64,000 nt of DNA from Emticicia sp040253585. GTDB taxonomy: Bacteria > Bacteroidota > Bacteroidia > Cytophagales > Spirosomataceae. The stretch spans positions 1 through 64,000 of the forward strand of contig NZ_JBELAU010000014.1 in the NCBI RefSeq assembly GCF_040253585.1, given 5' to 3'. The notes beneath the pieces were generated by a model. That model did not search any database, was not told where the DNA came from, and saw nothing but the letters and a program-made list of their open reading frames with translations. How positions within the stretch are numbered: the first letter of the stretch is position 1; every line of letters begins with the position of its first letter. The translations under genes were made by a program, and so were the position numbers. Of the stretch, positions 25,409 to 34,252 are shown in pieces.

Positions 25409-27274
25409 ATGGAAAAATTAGTAGATAGAAATCAGCTTATCGGAATCGTGTTGTTGATGTGTATGTGGGCAGGTTATATGTATTTTATGCCTCAAACTCC
25501 ACCCGAAGAGCCTGCAAAAGTTGCCCCTAAAACGGAAGCCAAAACAATTGCTACATCCAATGTATTGCAAGATACAACAGCCCTAAAAGCTACTTTTGGC
25601 GATTTCGCCAGTGCAGCTACAGGTACAGCCCAAGATATAGTTATCGAAAACCAAGATGCAAAATTCACTTTCAATACACTTGGTGGGTCAATCAAAGAAG
25701 CGGTTCTGAAAAACTATTCAACGTATTCAGACTTTCAGAAAGGTTCAAAAAATCCATTGGTTTTGCTCGACTCTAAAAGTTCGACAATGAGCTTGGAAGT
25801 ACAAACCAACAAAGGTAAAATCGACTTAAAAAAACTTTATTTCGCATCTGAAAATAAAGCAACTGTTTTGAAAGAAGGAGATTCGACTAAGGTGATTTTC
25901 AAACTAAATTTAGGTCAAAACCAATACATCGAACAAGTTTATACCATCAAAGGTAAAGGCTATACGATTGATTATGACATTAATTTTGTGGGTGTTGATG
26001 CCCTTGTGCAGAATCAACCAGTACGTTTCTTCTGGCAAGATAACTTACAGGTTTTAGAGCATGACATCGAAGAAAACCGTAAATCGGCTCAAATCAATTT
26101 TTGGAATGCCAAAGAAGATGATTTTGATGATTTAGGAGCAAATGCTTCGGGTAATGCCGACCTAACGGCCGAAGACCCAATCAAATGGTACTCGTTCAAA
26201 CAGAAATATTTTGTATCGGGTTTTGTAGCTAAGAATCAACCATTAACTGGAGCAAAACTCAAACTCGTTACCCCAGAAAACAACCAAAATATTGTAAAAA
26301 CGGTTGAAGTTGATGCAAATTTGGCCATTTCTGATTTGAAAACAGGTAAAGGAAATTTTCGTTTTTATTTCGGACCAAACGATTATGATATAGTAAAAAC
26401 AGTAGCTGATGGTTTTCACCGCAACGTTTACTTAGGCTATGACTTCGTGAAACCAATCAATCGCTATGTGTTTGTGCCACTTTTCAAATTGGCCGAATCG
26501 TTTATGAGCAACTACGGTCTTTTGATTATCGTTGTTGTGATTGTGCTGAAAACTTTGCTTACGCCACTCATTTATAAGTCATATATTAGTTCGGCTAAAA
26601 TGCGTGTTATGGCACCAGAACTCGCCGAATTGAAAGAAAAAGTGGGTGATGACCAAGTAAAAATGCAACAAGAGCAAATGAAACTCTACCAACAAGTGGG
26701 TGTAAATCCGCTGAGTGGTTGTGTGCCGATGCTATTACAGATGCCTATTTTGATGTCGGTATTCTTCTTGTTTCCAAACATGATCATGTTCCGTCAAAAA
26801 AACTTCTTATGGGCCAATGACCTCTCAACTTATGATTATCCAATCAGTTGGGCAACAAGCTTGCCAGTTGTAGGCAATCACATTAGTTTGTTTGTAGTTT
26901 TGATGACACTTTCAAGTTTGGCGTTTACTTACTATAACAATCAAATTACGCCAGACCAGCCAGGGCCAATCGACATGAAGAAAATGAGTTATGTTTTCCC
27001 GATTGTGTTCTTTTTTGTTTTGAATAGTTTCCCAGCAGCATTGAGTTTCTATTATTTAGTTTCAAACGTTGTAACGATTGCTCAACAACAAATTGTGCGT
27101 CGTTTCGTTGATGAAGATAAAATTCGTAAAATCTTAGATGAAAATAAGGCTAAGTTCAAAGCGAATCCGCAAGCTGCTAAAAAAGGTAAGTTTGCACAAT
27201 TCATGGAAAATCAAGTAAAATTGGCTGAGGAGAATCGTAAGTTACAAAACGACGAAAAGAAAAAGAAAAAATAA
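25409..27274 (+). CDS. yidC: Membrane protein insertase YidC
   Basis: 621 residues. Residues 1-7 are followed by a transmembrane anchor (about 8-27, IGIVLLMCMWAGYMYF), a large periplasmic beta domain (about 70-350), then the conserved insertase core: hydrophobic helices near 370-395, LLTPLIYKSYISSAKMR, the coiled hairpin (LAELKEKVGDDQVKMQQEQM), GVNPLSGCVPMLLQMPILMS and further helices, ending in a lysine-rich tail (NDEKKKKK) that may contact ribosomes. This is the Gram-negative layout with the periplasmic domain. It inserts inner-membrane proteins with or without SecYEG. It follows pyrG after the pyrG terminator. Confidence 0.97.
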   Translation: MEKLVDRNQLIGIVLLMCMWAGYMYFMPQTPPEEPAKVAPKTEAKTIATSNVLQDTTALKATFGDFASAATGTAQDIVIENQDAKFTFNTLGGSIKEAVLKNYSTYSDFQKGSKNPLVLLDSKSSTMSLEVQTNKGKIDLKKLYFASENKATVLKEGDSTKVIFKLNLGQNQYIEQVYTIKGKGYTIDYDINFVGVDALVQNQPVRFFWQDNLQVLEHDIEENRKSAQINFWNAKEDDFDDLGANASGNADLTAEDPIKWYSFKQKYFVSGFVAKNQPLTGAKLKLVTPENNQNIVKTVEVDANLAISDLKTGKGNFRFYFGPNDYDIVKTVADGFHRNVYLGYDFVKPINRYVFVPLFKLAESFMSNYGLLIIVVVIVLKTLLTPLIYKSYISSAKMRVMAPELAELKEKVGDDQVKMQQEQMKLYQQVGVNPLSGCVPMLLQMPILMSVFFLFPNMIMFRQKNFLWANDLSTYDYPISWATSLPVVGNHISLFVVLMTLSSLAFTYYNNQITPDQPGPIDMKKMSYVFPIVFFFVLNSFPAALSFYYLVSNVVTIAQQQIVRRFVDEDKIRKILDENKAKFKANPQAAKKGKFAQFMENQVKLAEENRKLQNDEKKKKK

Positions 27275-27280
27275 ATCTTA

Positions 27281-27433
27281 TGATGGTAAATGTTTGATGA
27301 TGAATGTTTGATACGGTGTCACCCGTGCAATAAATATTTAGTAATATAGAAGATTAGTTCTTAGCTATATTGTGAAAGCAAAAAATAAATTTCATGATTA
27401 CTAAATCAAACATTCAACATCAAACATCCATCA
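27281..27433. repeat. ~30-bp inverted-repeat pair downstream of yidC
   Basis: The arm at 27281-27312 (TGATGG, TAA, ATGTTTGATG, then TGAATGTTTGAT) is the inverse of 27405-27433 apart from one mismatch and a 3-nt insertion. They flank about 92 bp that contain no gene. This is a MITE-like or very long hairpin structure between yidC and the next gene. Confidence 0.7.
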
Positions 27434-27458
27434 TCAAACTCAACTAAACCTCTAACCT

Positions 27459-29132
27459 ATGAAAAGGTGCCAAAGTCTTTTCATCCTTTTGCTGATAACG
27501 CACGCATTAGTGGCTCAACAAGCTACTCTTTCAGAAAGGGAATATGCCCTAAAATACAAAAAAGCCGTGCAGCTATACGCTGGCCAACAGTATTTTGAAG
27601 CCCAAAGCGAACTAACCCCGCTCACCAATCGAAAATACACCAATTCGATGGTGCCCTATGCCCATTTTTATCACGCACTGTGTTCATTCAAGCAAAATAA
27701 ATTTTTCGAGACACGCATAGTTTTACGTCAACTTTTTGAGCGTTTTCCCGATTGGGATAAAATCGACGAAGCATATTATCTCTATGCAAACGCCGCTCTA
27801 TCAGATAATTATGTCGATGAAGGTATGCAATACCTCAACCGTATTTCAGGAACAATTCTGAAAAAAGATATTGAAAATATGCTTTACTACCACTTTAGTA
27901 AAGTAAGTGACCGCACACAACTAAAACAATTGAATCAAAAATTCCCTAATAATGCAGTTATAGCTCAATTACTCGTTGATAATATTCAAAAAAGTAGAAA
28001 TGTAAGTAAGGAAGATTTAGAGATTTCTGACCGACTGACGAATCGTTTTAATTTAAGTGAAAATCCTACAATAACAAAAAAAACAAATTCAAGAAGAGAT
28101 AATAAAGGTGTAGTAAACATTGCCATTTTGCTTCCTTTCAGACTCAATGATTTTGAAGCCAGTAAATCAAATCGCTCTAATCAATACATTTATGATTTGT
28201 ATGCAGGTATGAAATTGGCAAAAAACAAACTCGAAACGGAGCAAATAAATGTTAATTTATTGACGTTTGATATTGACCGTGATGCAAGTTTGATTTCAGC
28301 TTTGGTAGAAGACAATCAGTTTTCACAAGTTGATTTATTGATTGGGCCGCTTTACCCTGAGGCAAATAAGATTGCTAATATTTTTGCTAAATCGAATGAT
28401 GTTGTGCAAGTTCATCCGCTCTCAAATAACCGTCAATTAGTTACCAACGACAAAAACACTTTTTTGGCAGCACCATCATTTGAAACACAGTCGGCAAAGG
28501 CTTTGGAATATATGAAGACCCAGACAATCGGCCGAAGTGTAGCAATTTATTATGGAAATACTCGGAAAGATTCAACCTTTGCCTATGCGTATCGTGACGA
28601 AGCCTTGAAAGCAGGAGTTGAAGTAATTACAATAAGAAAATTCACAAATGCCGAAGATATAGATACTCGCCGCCGCCCAAGCCATATATTTATTTCGGGA
28701 AGCGAAGAGACTTTTGGTGGAAAAGTGATCAATGCTCTGGATAAAAAGAAAATTACCTCACCAATCATAGCGGCTTCATCGGCATTTGACTTTGAAGGCT
28801 CTTCACTCAACATTTTTAATCGAGAGCTTTCATTGATTCAGTTAGATTATATCAATCGAGATAAAGATGAAGTTAAAAATTTCCGTAGTACATTTTTCAA
28901 TGAGCAAAATATTTCCCCTTCCTATTATAGTTATTGGGGATATGATATGTTGCTTTTTTACGCAAGAATGCTCAATAATGGCAAAAACCAACTTCGCACG
29001 GTCTTAAATGCGATTGAATATACACAAGGCTATACTTTAGATGGTTTTGATTATACTAACGGCTCAAACGAAAATCAGATTGTACCAATTATCAAATATC
29101 AAGATGGGAAGTTTATTGAAGTAATGAGGTAG
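27459..29132 (+). CDS. Secreted TPR plus periplasmic-binding-protein type 1 fold protein
   Basis: 557 residues. A signal peptide (LLLITHALVAQQ) is followed by a helical TPR-like region (about 25-190: AVQLYAGQQYFEAQSELTPL, YAHFYHALCSFKQNKFFETR) and a type 1 periplasmic-binding domain (about 225-550: VNIAILLPFRLN, YDLYAGMKLAKNKLE, DLLIGPLYPEANKIAN, VQVHPLSNNRQLV, SYYSYWGYDMLLFYARML). This arrangement resembles LpoA-type or branched-chain-amino-acid-receptor-like proteins of Bacteroidota. No transport genes are adjacent, so it is probably not a transporter receptor. A role in the cell envelope is an inference. Confidence 0.8.
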   Translation: MKRCQSLFILLLITHALVAQQATLSEREYALKYKKAVQLYAGQQYFEAQSELTPLTNRKYTNSMVPYAHFYHALCSFKQNKFFETRIVLRQLFERFPDWDKIDEAYYLYANAALSDNYVDEGMQYLNRISGTILKKDIENMLYYHFSKVSDRTQLKQLNQKFPNNAVIAQLLVDNIQKSRNVSKEDLEISDRLTNRFNLSENPTITKKTNSRRDNKGVVNIAILLPFRLNDFEASKSNRSNQYIYDLYAGMKLAKNKLETEQINVNLLTFDIDRDASLISALVEDNQFSQVDLLIGPLYPEANKIANIFAKSNDVVQVHPLSNNRQLVTNDKNTFLAAPSFETQSAKALEYMKTQTIGRSVAIYYGNTRKDSTFAYAYRDEALKAGVEVITIRKFTNAEDIDTRRRPSHIFISGSEETFGGKVINALDKKKITSPIIAASSAFDFEGSSLNIFNRELSLIQLDYINRDKDEVKNFRSTFFNEQNISPSYYSYWGYDMLLFYARMLNNGKNQLRTVLNAIEYTQGYTLDGFDYTNGSNENQIVPIIKYQDGKFIEVMR

Positions 29133-29177
29133 TTTATTGGTGATTTGTTACTGGGAAACTGGTTACTATATAATAAA

Positions 29178-29212
29178 AATGGTGGTCAAGAAACTTTTCT
29201 GACCACCATTAT
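29178..29212. terminator. Bidirectional terminator between convergent genes
   Basis: Arms AATGGTGGTCA and TGACCACCATT (29200-29210) are complementary, with a 10-11 nt loop, between the end of the TPR/PBP gene (29132) and the end of the minus-strand PspA-like gene (29236). Confidence 0.8.
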
Positions 29213-29235
29213 ATTTATCAATATATTTCAAAAAA

Positions 29236-30219
29236 TTACTCAAATAATTTATCGTATTGGTTTCCCGAAGATTTGCTTGAAGATACACTACTTCCAGCAA
29301 TCAAGGCTTTTTTATCATCGCCCAAAAGCAACGACACGCCTTCTTTCTCCCATTTCTCTAACATATTTAAACCTTCTTCTTCAAATACACCATTTTGTAG
29401 GTCAATCGAATCCATGAAGTTTGAAGAAACTTCCATGAAACGTTGCATTTCGCCTACTTTTTGGCTCACATCATCGGTGATTGATTCCATGGCCATATCA
29501 AACATTTGACGTTGGTCTTTATCGCCGTTCATGATATTCATCGCCGAACGCATCGCTGAATGGCTCGCACGAATCGCCTTACGTTCTTGCTCTTTCACAA
29601 CCACTTGGTCTTTAATATCTTCGAGCATGATTTCTGAATTTTCGTACATTTTACCCAAAACACGGTAAAGAATTTCCATTTTTTTGTACAAATCATCGAG
29701 TTTCATGTTCGATTCTTGCAAACGGCCAGCTTTACGGGCTTTAAGCACCATCATGGCTTGTTTATCGGTTTCTTTGGCTTTACTTGCCAAAGTGAGGTCA
29801 TTCTGAATCTGTTTTTTATTATTTTCGATGATAGTTTTCAGATTTATCATCTGCCCTTTCAGCTTAGAAATTTGCTGATTCATCTTGCCCAAATTACCTT
29901 GAAGTTCATCAATATAAGTTTTCAAGATTCCGATTGGGTCGAGTTGAATAAACAGACCTGTAACCCAACGCATGATACTTTTATAAATATAAAAAATCAA
30001 ATTTCGCATTTTGGGGTCGAGAATCATGTAGATAACGGCCGCCAAAACAATTAACAAACCTGCTAAATAGAGCGTATTTGATGCCAAAGTTATCAGAAAT
30101 GGCAATGCTTGGTATAGTAAATATCCTCCACCCAATAATGCACCTGCGGCAAAAAGCATCCCAGTAGTGCCTTCTGGGCGATTCCAAAATGATTTAGGTT
30201 TTGATTCTTGTAATTCCAT
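29236..30219 (-). CDS. Membrane-anchored coiled-coil protein, PspA/IM30-like
   Basis: 327 residues. Two hydrophobic segments lie near the N-terminus (about 20-45 and 49-67, LAGLLIVLAAVIYMIL). A long helical region follows (about 90-270) that opens DPIGILKTYIDELQGNLGKM and carries LKGQMINLKTIIENNKKQIQ, resembling the first long helices of PspA/IM30 (ESCRT-III superfamily). The C-terminus is short and serine-rich. PspA proteins bind and remodel stressed membranes; here two transmembrane helices replace the amphipathic helix. It pairs with the upstream coiled-coil gene (30377-31042). The PspA link rests on pattern similarity and could be plain coiled-coil resemblance. Confidence 0.55.
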   Translation of the reverse strand: MELQESKPKSFWNRPEGTTGMLFAAGALLGGGYLLYQALPFLITLASNTLYLAGLLIVLAAVIYMILDPKMRNLIFYIYKSIMRWVTGLFIQLDPIGILKTYIDELQGNLGKMNQQISKLKGQMINLKTIIENNKKQIQNDLTLASKAKETDKQAMMVLKARKAGRLQESNMKLDDLYKKMEILYRVLGKMYENSEIMLEDIKDQVVVKEQERKAIRASHSAMRSAMNIMNGDKDQRQMFDMAMESITDDVSQKVGEMQRFMEVSSNFMDSIDLQNGVFEEEGLNMLEKWEKEGVSLLLGDDKKALIAGSSVSSSKSSGNQYDKLFE

Positions 30220-30227
30220 TGTTTAAG

Positions 30228-30252
30228 CACCCCCAGCCCCTAAAGGGGAGTT
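30228..30252. repeat. GC-rich CCCC...GGGG repeat before the PspA-like gene (element D)
   Basis: CACCCCCAGCCCCTAAAGGG is a C-run/G-run hairpin in an AT-rich intergenic region. In gene sense it reads ...GGGGGTGCTTAAA and ends eight bases before the ATG at 30219. The GGGGGTGCT[TA]AAA word also ends the tamB insertion at 40710-40722. The same family is common in Bacteroidota intergenic DNA. Confidence 0.6.
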
Positions 30253-30376
30253 TTGTTTATTTTATGATTGATAACCATTGAGAGAGGGGCAAACCTCCTA
30301 CTGGTTTAGGTAATATTTTAATGAATAATTGAAAATGGATAATGTAAAATTTTATTCTCTGATAAAACTACATTTT

Positions 30377-31042
30377 CTATTTCAAATACTTCTTCATATT
30401 CTCAACATCTTGTCCGATTTGGCCAATTAAATCGCTGTATGTTGCATGAAAATCGCTCAAGGTTGTTTCTATCTTCACTACCGCTTCCGAAATCTCGGCT
30501 TTCATTTTGCCCATATCTTCCTGATGAGCAGCTATTTCTTGGGTGAGTTTGGCAATTTGTTCGCCTTTGGCTTTAATGGTGGCATCAAGGTCAGCAATAG
30601 CTTTTTCTTTACTTCCGATTTGTTTTTGGCGTTGAGCATTGACCGATTCTTGAAATTTCGAGTCTTCGGTTTTCAATACATTAAGATAAAACTGTGCCGA
30701 ATCATTCAAAGCTTGGCTCGAAACGCCCATTGCTTGTGCCGCCGCATAAGCCGAACTGTATCGGGTAGCTTCATCCATTGGCATTTTGGCGAGTGTCTGC
30801 AAAGACTTTTTGTACTCTAAATAATCAAACCCAGGCTGATTATTTGTTTCCATTGCTCCAAACAGAATCTCATAAAACTTATCCGAAACTTTGCCCGTCG
30901 GCGTAACTACCTCAGCTTTTGGAGTTGTTACTGCGGGTTTGGCAGCTGTATCTGTTTTTGCAGGAGTAGCTTCGGCAGTTTGCCCTTCGGCGGGTGTCTG
31001 AACAATAAAAATACCTTTTAGTTTTGATAAAAAATCGCTCAT
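30377..31042 (-). CDS. Cytosolic coiled-coil protein paired with the PspA-like gene
   Basis: 221 residues, no signal peptide or membrane segment. A short N-terminal amphipathic start (MSDFLSKLKGIF) is followed by a flexible Ala/Thr/Pro-rich linker (about 17-50). A globular helical part (YEILFGAMETNNQPGFDYLE) comes next, then a strong coiled coil (about 140-205, IADLDATIKAKGEQIAKLTQ). It precedes the PspA-like gene on the same strand with a 157-bp gap. No family recognised. A role as cytosolic partner of the membrane-anchored protein is inferred from adjacency alone. Confidence 0.6.
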   Translation of the reverse strand: MSDFLSKLKGIFIVQTPAEGQTAEATPAKTDTAAKPAVTTPKAEVVTPTGKVSDKFYEILFGAMETNNQPGFDYLEYKKSLQTLAKMPMDEATRYSSAYAAAQAMGVSSQALNDSAQFYLNVLKTEDSKFQESVNAQRQKQIGSKEKAIADLDATIKAKGEQIAKLTQEIAAHQEDMGKMKAEISEAVVKIETTLSDFHATYSDLIGQIGQDVENMKKYLK

Positions 31043-31359
31043 TGTTTTTAGATTTTAGGACGTAGATTTTAGGTATTAGCTTTTTGTATTCGCATTAATT
31101 ATATATAACTTTTGGTATTTAGTAAAGAAAGAGGTTTGTCCTAAAACCTAATTCCTACATCCTATATACCTCAAATGCGGTACAAACTTTTGGGTATTTC
31201 GAGGATTCTACAACTCATTTCATACAATCCAAGCAAAAGGTGTGTCGAATGGCTAAATTTAGTGATGATATTTTGAATATAAATTATTCTCACAAAATAT
31301 TTATATGAAATCAGCACGAAAGTCTTAAATTTGTAAGACCCATACTTGTATAGACATCT
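31043..31359. other. 317-bp divergent intergenic region with a TAGGA-GTAG inverted repeat
   Basis: No gene is seen. A degenerate inverted repeat lies at 31056-31079 (TAGGACGTAGATTTTAGG...) and 31141-31165, with about five mismatches in 24. The TAAATTTG box for the DUF1549 gene lies at 31326-31333. Confidence 0.5.
31326..31333 (+). promoter_or_regulatory. -7 box TAAATTTG upstream of the DUF1549/DUF1553 gene
   Basis: TAAATTTG matches TAnnTTTG exactly and ends 26 nt before the ATG at 31360. No convincing -33 element is seen at the usual spacing. Confidence 0.5.
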
Positions 31360-34107
31360 ATGAAAAGCTCAAAAATATTTCTTCTAAGTGCCTCCGTTGC
31401 AGCTGTCATTGGCTCAATGGCGTTTAGCTTCAATCCGTTCAAAGATGAAGTTGATTTTAATACTGAAGTAAAGCCGATTTTAAATAAACACTGCGTGGCT
31501 TGTCATGGAGGCGTAAAAAAAGCCGCTAATTTGAGTTTTTTGTTTTCGCACGAAGCCATCAATACAAAAGGAAAATCAGGAAAAATTGCAATTGTGGCGG
31601 GCGATGCAGAGCATTCGGAGTTTTATAAACGCCTCATTACGAATGATTTGGATGAGCGAATGCCTAAAAACGAAGAGCCGCTCAAAAAAGAAGAAATAGA
31701 GATATTAAAAAAATGGATTGATGGTGGAGCAAAATGGGGCGAACATTGGGCCTATCAGCAACCCGAAAAGCCAAGTGTTCCATCGGTTGGCGGATTTTTT
31801 GCTCGAATCGGACTATTTAAAGATGACGAAACCCGTTTTGCTAAAAACGAAATCGACCATTTTGTATTGGATAAACTCAAAAAAGAAGGACTCTCACACT
31901 CACCCGAAGCCGAAAAAGGCACATTACTACGCCGTGTTTATTTAGATTTAACAGGCCTCCCTCCTACCGAACAGCAATTACAAGATTTCTTGAAAGATGA
32001 ATCGGAAGATGCCTACGAAAAAGTAGTGAATAAACTTCTGGCTTCACCTGCGTATGGCGAACGTTGGGCGGCTATGTGGCTCGATTTGGCTCGCTACGCC
32101 GACACCAAGGGTTATGAACGTGACGTTTACCGAAATATTTGGCGATACCGAGATTATGTAATCAAGGCTTTTAACGAAGATAAACCTTTCGACCAATTTA
32201 CGATTGAGCAACTGGCTGGTGATTTATTACCACAACCAACTGATAATCAACTCGTTGCGACGGCTTTCCATCGAAATACCATGACTAACGATGAGGGTGG
32301 AACAGTTGATGAAGAGTTTAGAGTAGCCGCTCAAATCGACCGAGTGAATACTACTTTTGATGTGTGGCAAGGAACTACAATGGCCTGCGTGCAATGCCAT
32401 ACACACCCATACGACCCTTTCGTTCATGAAGAATATTATAAAACGATGGCGTTTTTCAACAATACTCGTGATGAAGATGTGGTGAGCGAAACACCCTATT
32501 TGAGATTCTATAAAAAGGAAGATTCGAGCAAGATTCAAGAAATAAAAAAATGGATTCTGAGCAAAAGTACGCCCCAAAAAGCTCAAGAATTTGAGCATTT
32601 TGCCCGAGTTTTAGAGCCCAAATTCAATTCTCACGATATTGAACAACTATCGCCAGTTACATCTTCACTGCTCGATGCCAAATATTTGGGGCTTCAACAC
32701 ACTGGCTATGGGAGACTAAAAAATGTAACGCTTACAGGCAAAAACCGAATGCTGATGACATTCAATACTGGCAATGAAAAAGGCACATTGCAGATTCGAG
32801 ATAATGCTTTAAATGGGAATATTATTTTGAATATCCCGATTTTTAAAACTCGTGATACGGTAATGTTTTATAATTTACCGCAATTGGAAGGTAAACATGA
32901 TTTATATTTTGTATTTACCAATCCAAAAACTCCGAAAGAATGGTTACAAATCAAATGGGTAGCATTTCAGAATACTTTTGCAGAAACGCCTGACTATCAA
33001 CTCGTTGAAGCAAAATATAAAGAAATTCTGAACGCAAAAGCTGATTACAGTCCGATTTTGGTAGAAGGCACTGGAGATTTAGCACGCAAACAACATATTT
33101 TTGAACGAGGGAATTGGCTCGTAAAAGGTAATGAGGTAAAACCCGATGTCCCGAAATATCTATCTTCGATGCCAAAAGAATATCCTCGAAACCGACTGGG
33201 TTTTGCCAAATGGTTGGTCGATGGCAGAAACCCACTTACTTCAAGAGTGATTGTAAATCGTTTTTGGGAACAACTTTTCGGCACTGGAATCGTAGAAACA
33301 GTTGAAGATTTTGGCACACAAGGTTTTGCTCCATCTCACCCCGAAATGCTTGATTATCTGGCTATTACATTTCAAGATGATATGCAATGGAGCGTAAAGA
33401 AATTGCTTAAAATGATGGTAATGTCTGGTACTTACCGACAATCTTCGGCAGTCAACCAAACTTTGCTCGATAAAGACCCAACGAATAAGTTTTTGGCTCG
33501 TGGTCCACGCATCAGGCTCACAGCCGAGCAAGTACGTGACCAAGCATTGCTCGTAAGTGGACTTTTATCACAGAAAATGTACGGTAAAAGTGTGATGCCT
33601 TATCAGCCTGAAGGAATGTGGCAGTCGCCATGGAGTGGCGAATCTTGGAATACTTCAAATGGCGAAGATAAACATCGTCGTGCGATTTATACATTTTGGA
33701 AACGCACTTCACCGTATCCTTCGATGATGTCGTTTGATGCACCGAGCAGAGAATTTTGTCAGTCGAGACGCTTGCGGACGAATACGCCTTTGCAAGCACT
33801 CGTAACCCTCAACGACCCTGCGTACGTAGAAGCAGCACAAGAGTTGGCCAAAAGTATGTTGAAGAAAGGTAAAAAACCCGAACAACAGATACAGGCAGGT
33901 TTCAATAAAATTATGATGCGAGATATTGACGAAAGAGAGTTGAAAATTTTAACCAAACTTTATCACCAAACCGAACAACAATATCGCAAAAATCCTGTGG
34001 AAGCCTATAAATTTTTTGGTCGCTCAGATACTTCCCCATCATTGGCAGCTATGGCAGTTACGGCCAATGCCATGATGAATTTAGATGAAGTGGTGACTAA
34101 GGAGTGA
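31360..34107 (+). CDS. PSCyt1/DUF1549/DUF1553 domain protein (c-type heme motif)
   Basis: 915 residues. A signal sequence (to about residue 23) precedes a cytochrome-like domain with CVACH (Cys45, Cys48, His49). Then come DUF1549 (about 155-360: RRVYLDLTGLPPTEQQL, YGERWAAMWLDLARYADTKG, CVQCHTHPYDPF with a second CxxCH) and DUF1553 (about 620-880: NPLTSRVIVNRFWEQLFGTG, RQSSAVNQ, FDAPSREFCQSRRLRTNTPL). This layout is common in Planctomycetes and in Cytophagales. It is periplasmic and its substrate is unknown; many relatives sit with a DUF1501 gene, but none is present here. It ends convergently with a small minus-strand gene. Confidence 0.9.
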   Translation: MKSSKIFLLSASVAAVIGSMAFSFNPFKDEVDFNTEVKPILNKHCVACHGGVKKAANLSFLFSHEAINTKGKSGKIAIVAGDAEHSEFYKRLITNDLDERMPKNEEPLKKEEIEILKKWIDGGAKWGEHWAYQQPEKPSVPSVGGFFARIGLFKDDETRFAKNEIDHFVLDKLKKEGLSHSPEAEKGTLLRRVYLDLTGLPPTEQQLQDFLKDESEDAYEKVVNKLLASPAYGERWAAMWLDLARYADTKGYERDVYRNIWRYRDYVIKAFNEDKPFDQFTIEQLAGDLLPQPTDNQLVATAFHRNTMTNDEGGTVDEEFRVAAQIDRVNTTFDVWQGTTMACVQCHTHPYDPFVHEEYYKTMAFFNNTRDEDVVSETPYLRFYKKEDSSKIQEIKKWILSKSTPQKAQEFEHFARVLEPKFNSHDIEQLSPVTSSLLDAKYLGLQHTGYGRLKNVTLTGKNRMLMTFNTGNEKGTLQIRDNALNGNIILNIPIFKTRDTVMFYNLPQLEGKHDLYFVFTNPKTPKEWLQIKWVAFQNTFAETPDYQLVEAKYKEILNAKADYSPILVEGTGDLARKQHIFERGNWLVKGNEVKPDVPKYLSSMPKEYPRNRLGFAKWLVDGRNPLTSRVIVNRFWEQLFGTGIVETVEDFGTQGFAPSHPEMLDYLAITFQDDMQWSVKKLLKMMVMSGTYRQSSAVNQTLLDKDPTNKFLARGPRIRLTAEQVRDQALLVSGLLSQKMYGKSVMPYQPEGMWQSPWSGESWNTSNGEDKHRRAIYTFWKRTSPYPSMMSFDAPSREFCQSRRLRTNTPLQALVTLNDPAYVEAAQELAKSMLKKGKKPEQQIQAGFNKIMMRDIDERELKILTKLYHQTEQQYRKNPVEAYKFFGRSDTSPSLAAMAVTANAMMNLDEVVTKE

Positions 34108-34110
34108 GCT

Positions 34111-34248
34111 TCAACAGGTGGCTAACAACTTTTTAGGGTTATTTTTCTTTGCTTTCGCTATAATTTCTGAAAGTTTTTTTCTGTCTGCCTCTGGTAATGG
34201 TTTGTTTATGACAGCAAAATCAGGTTCGACATTATGGTTAGTTTTCAT
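34111..34248 (-). CDS. Small 45-residue protein downstream of the GNAT-like gene
   Basis: From the ATG at 34248 (four bases after the stop of the upstream gene) a 45-residue basic, hydrophilic protein is encoded: DFAVINKPLPEADRKKLSEI, then IAKAKKNNPKK. The tight spacing supports coupling to the frameshifted gene. A longer reading from 34293 overlaps the upstream frame and is not preferred. No family recognised; a small partner protein is possible. Confidence 0.5.
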   Translation of the reverse strand: MKTNHNVEPDFAVINKPLPEADRKKLSEIIAKAKKNNPKKLLATC

Positions 34249-34252
34249 ATTC

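Noticed and set aside
29145..29417. 90-residue plus-strand frame after the TPR/PBP gene
   Set aside because: It reads through a terminator hairpin and antisense to the PspA-like gene.
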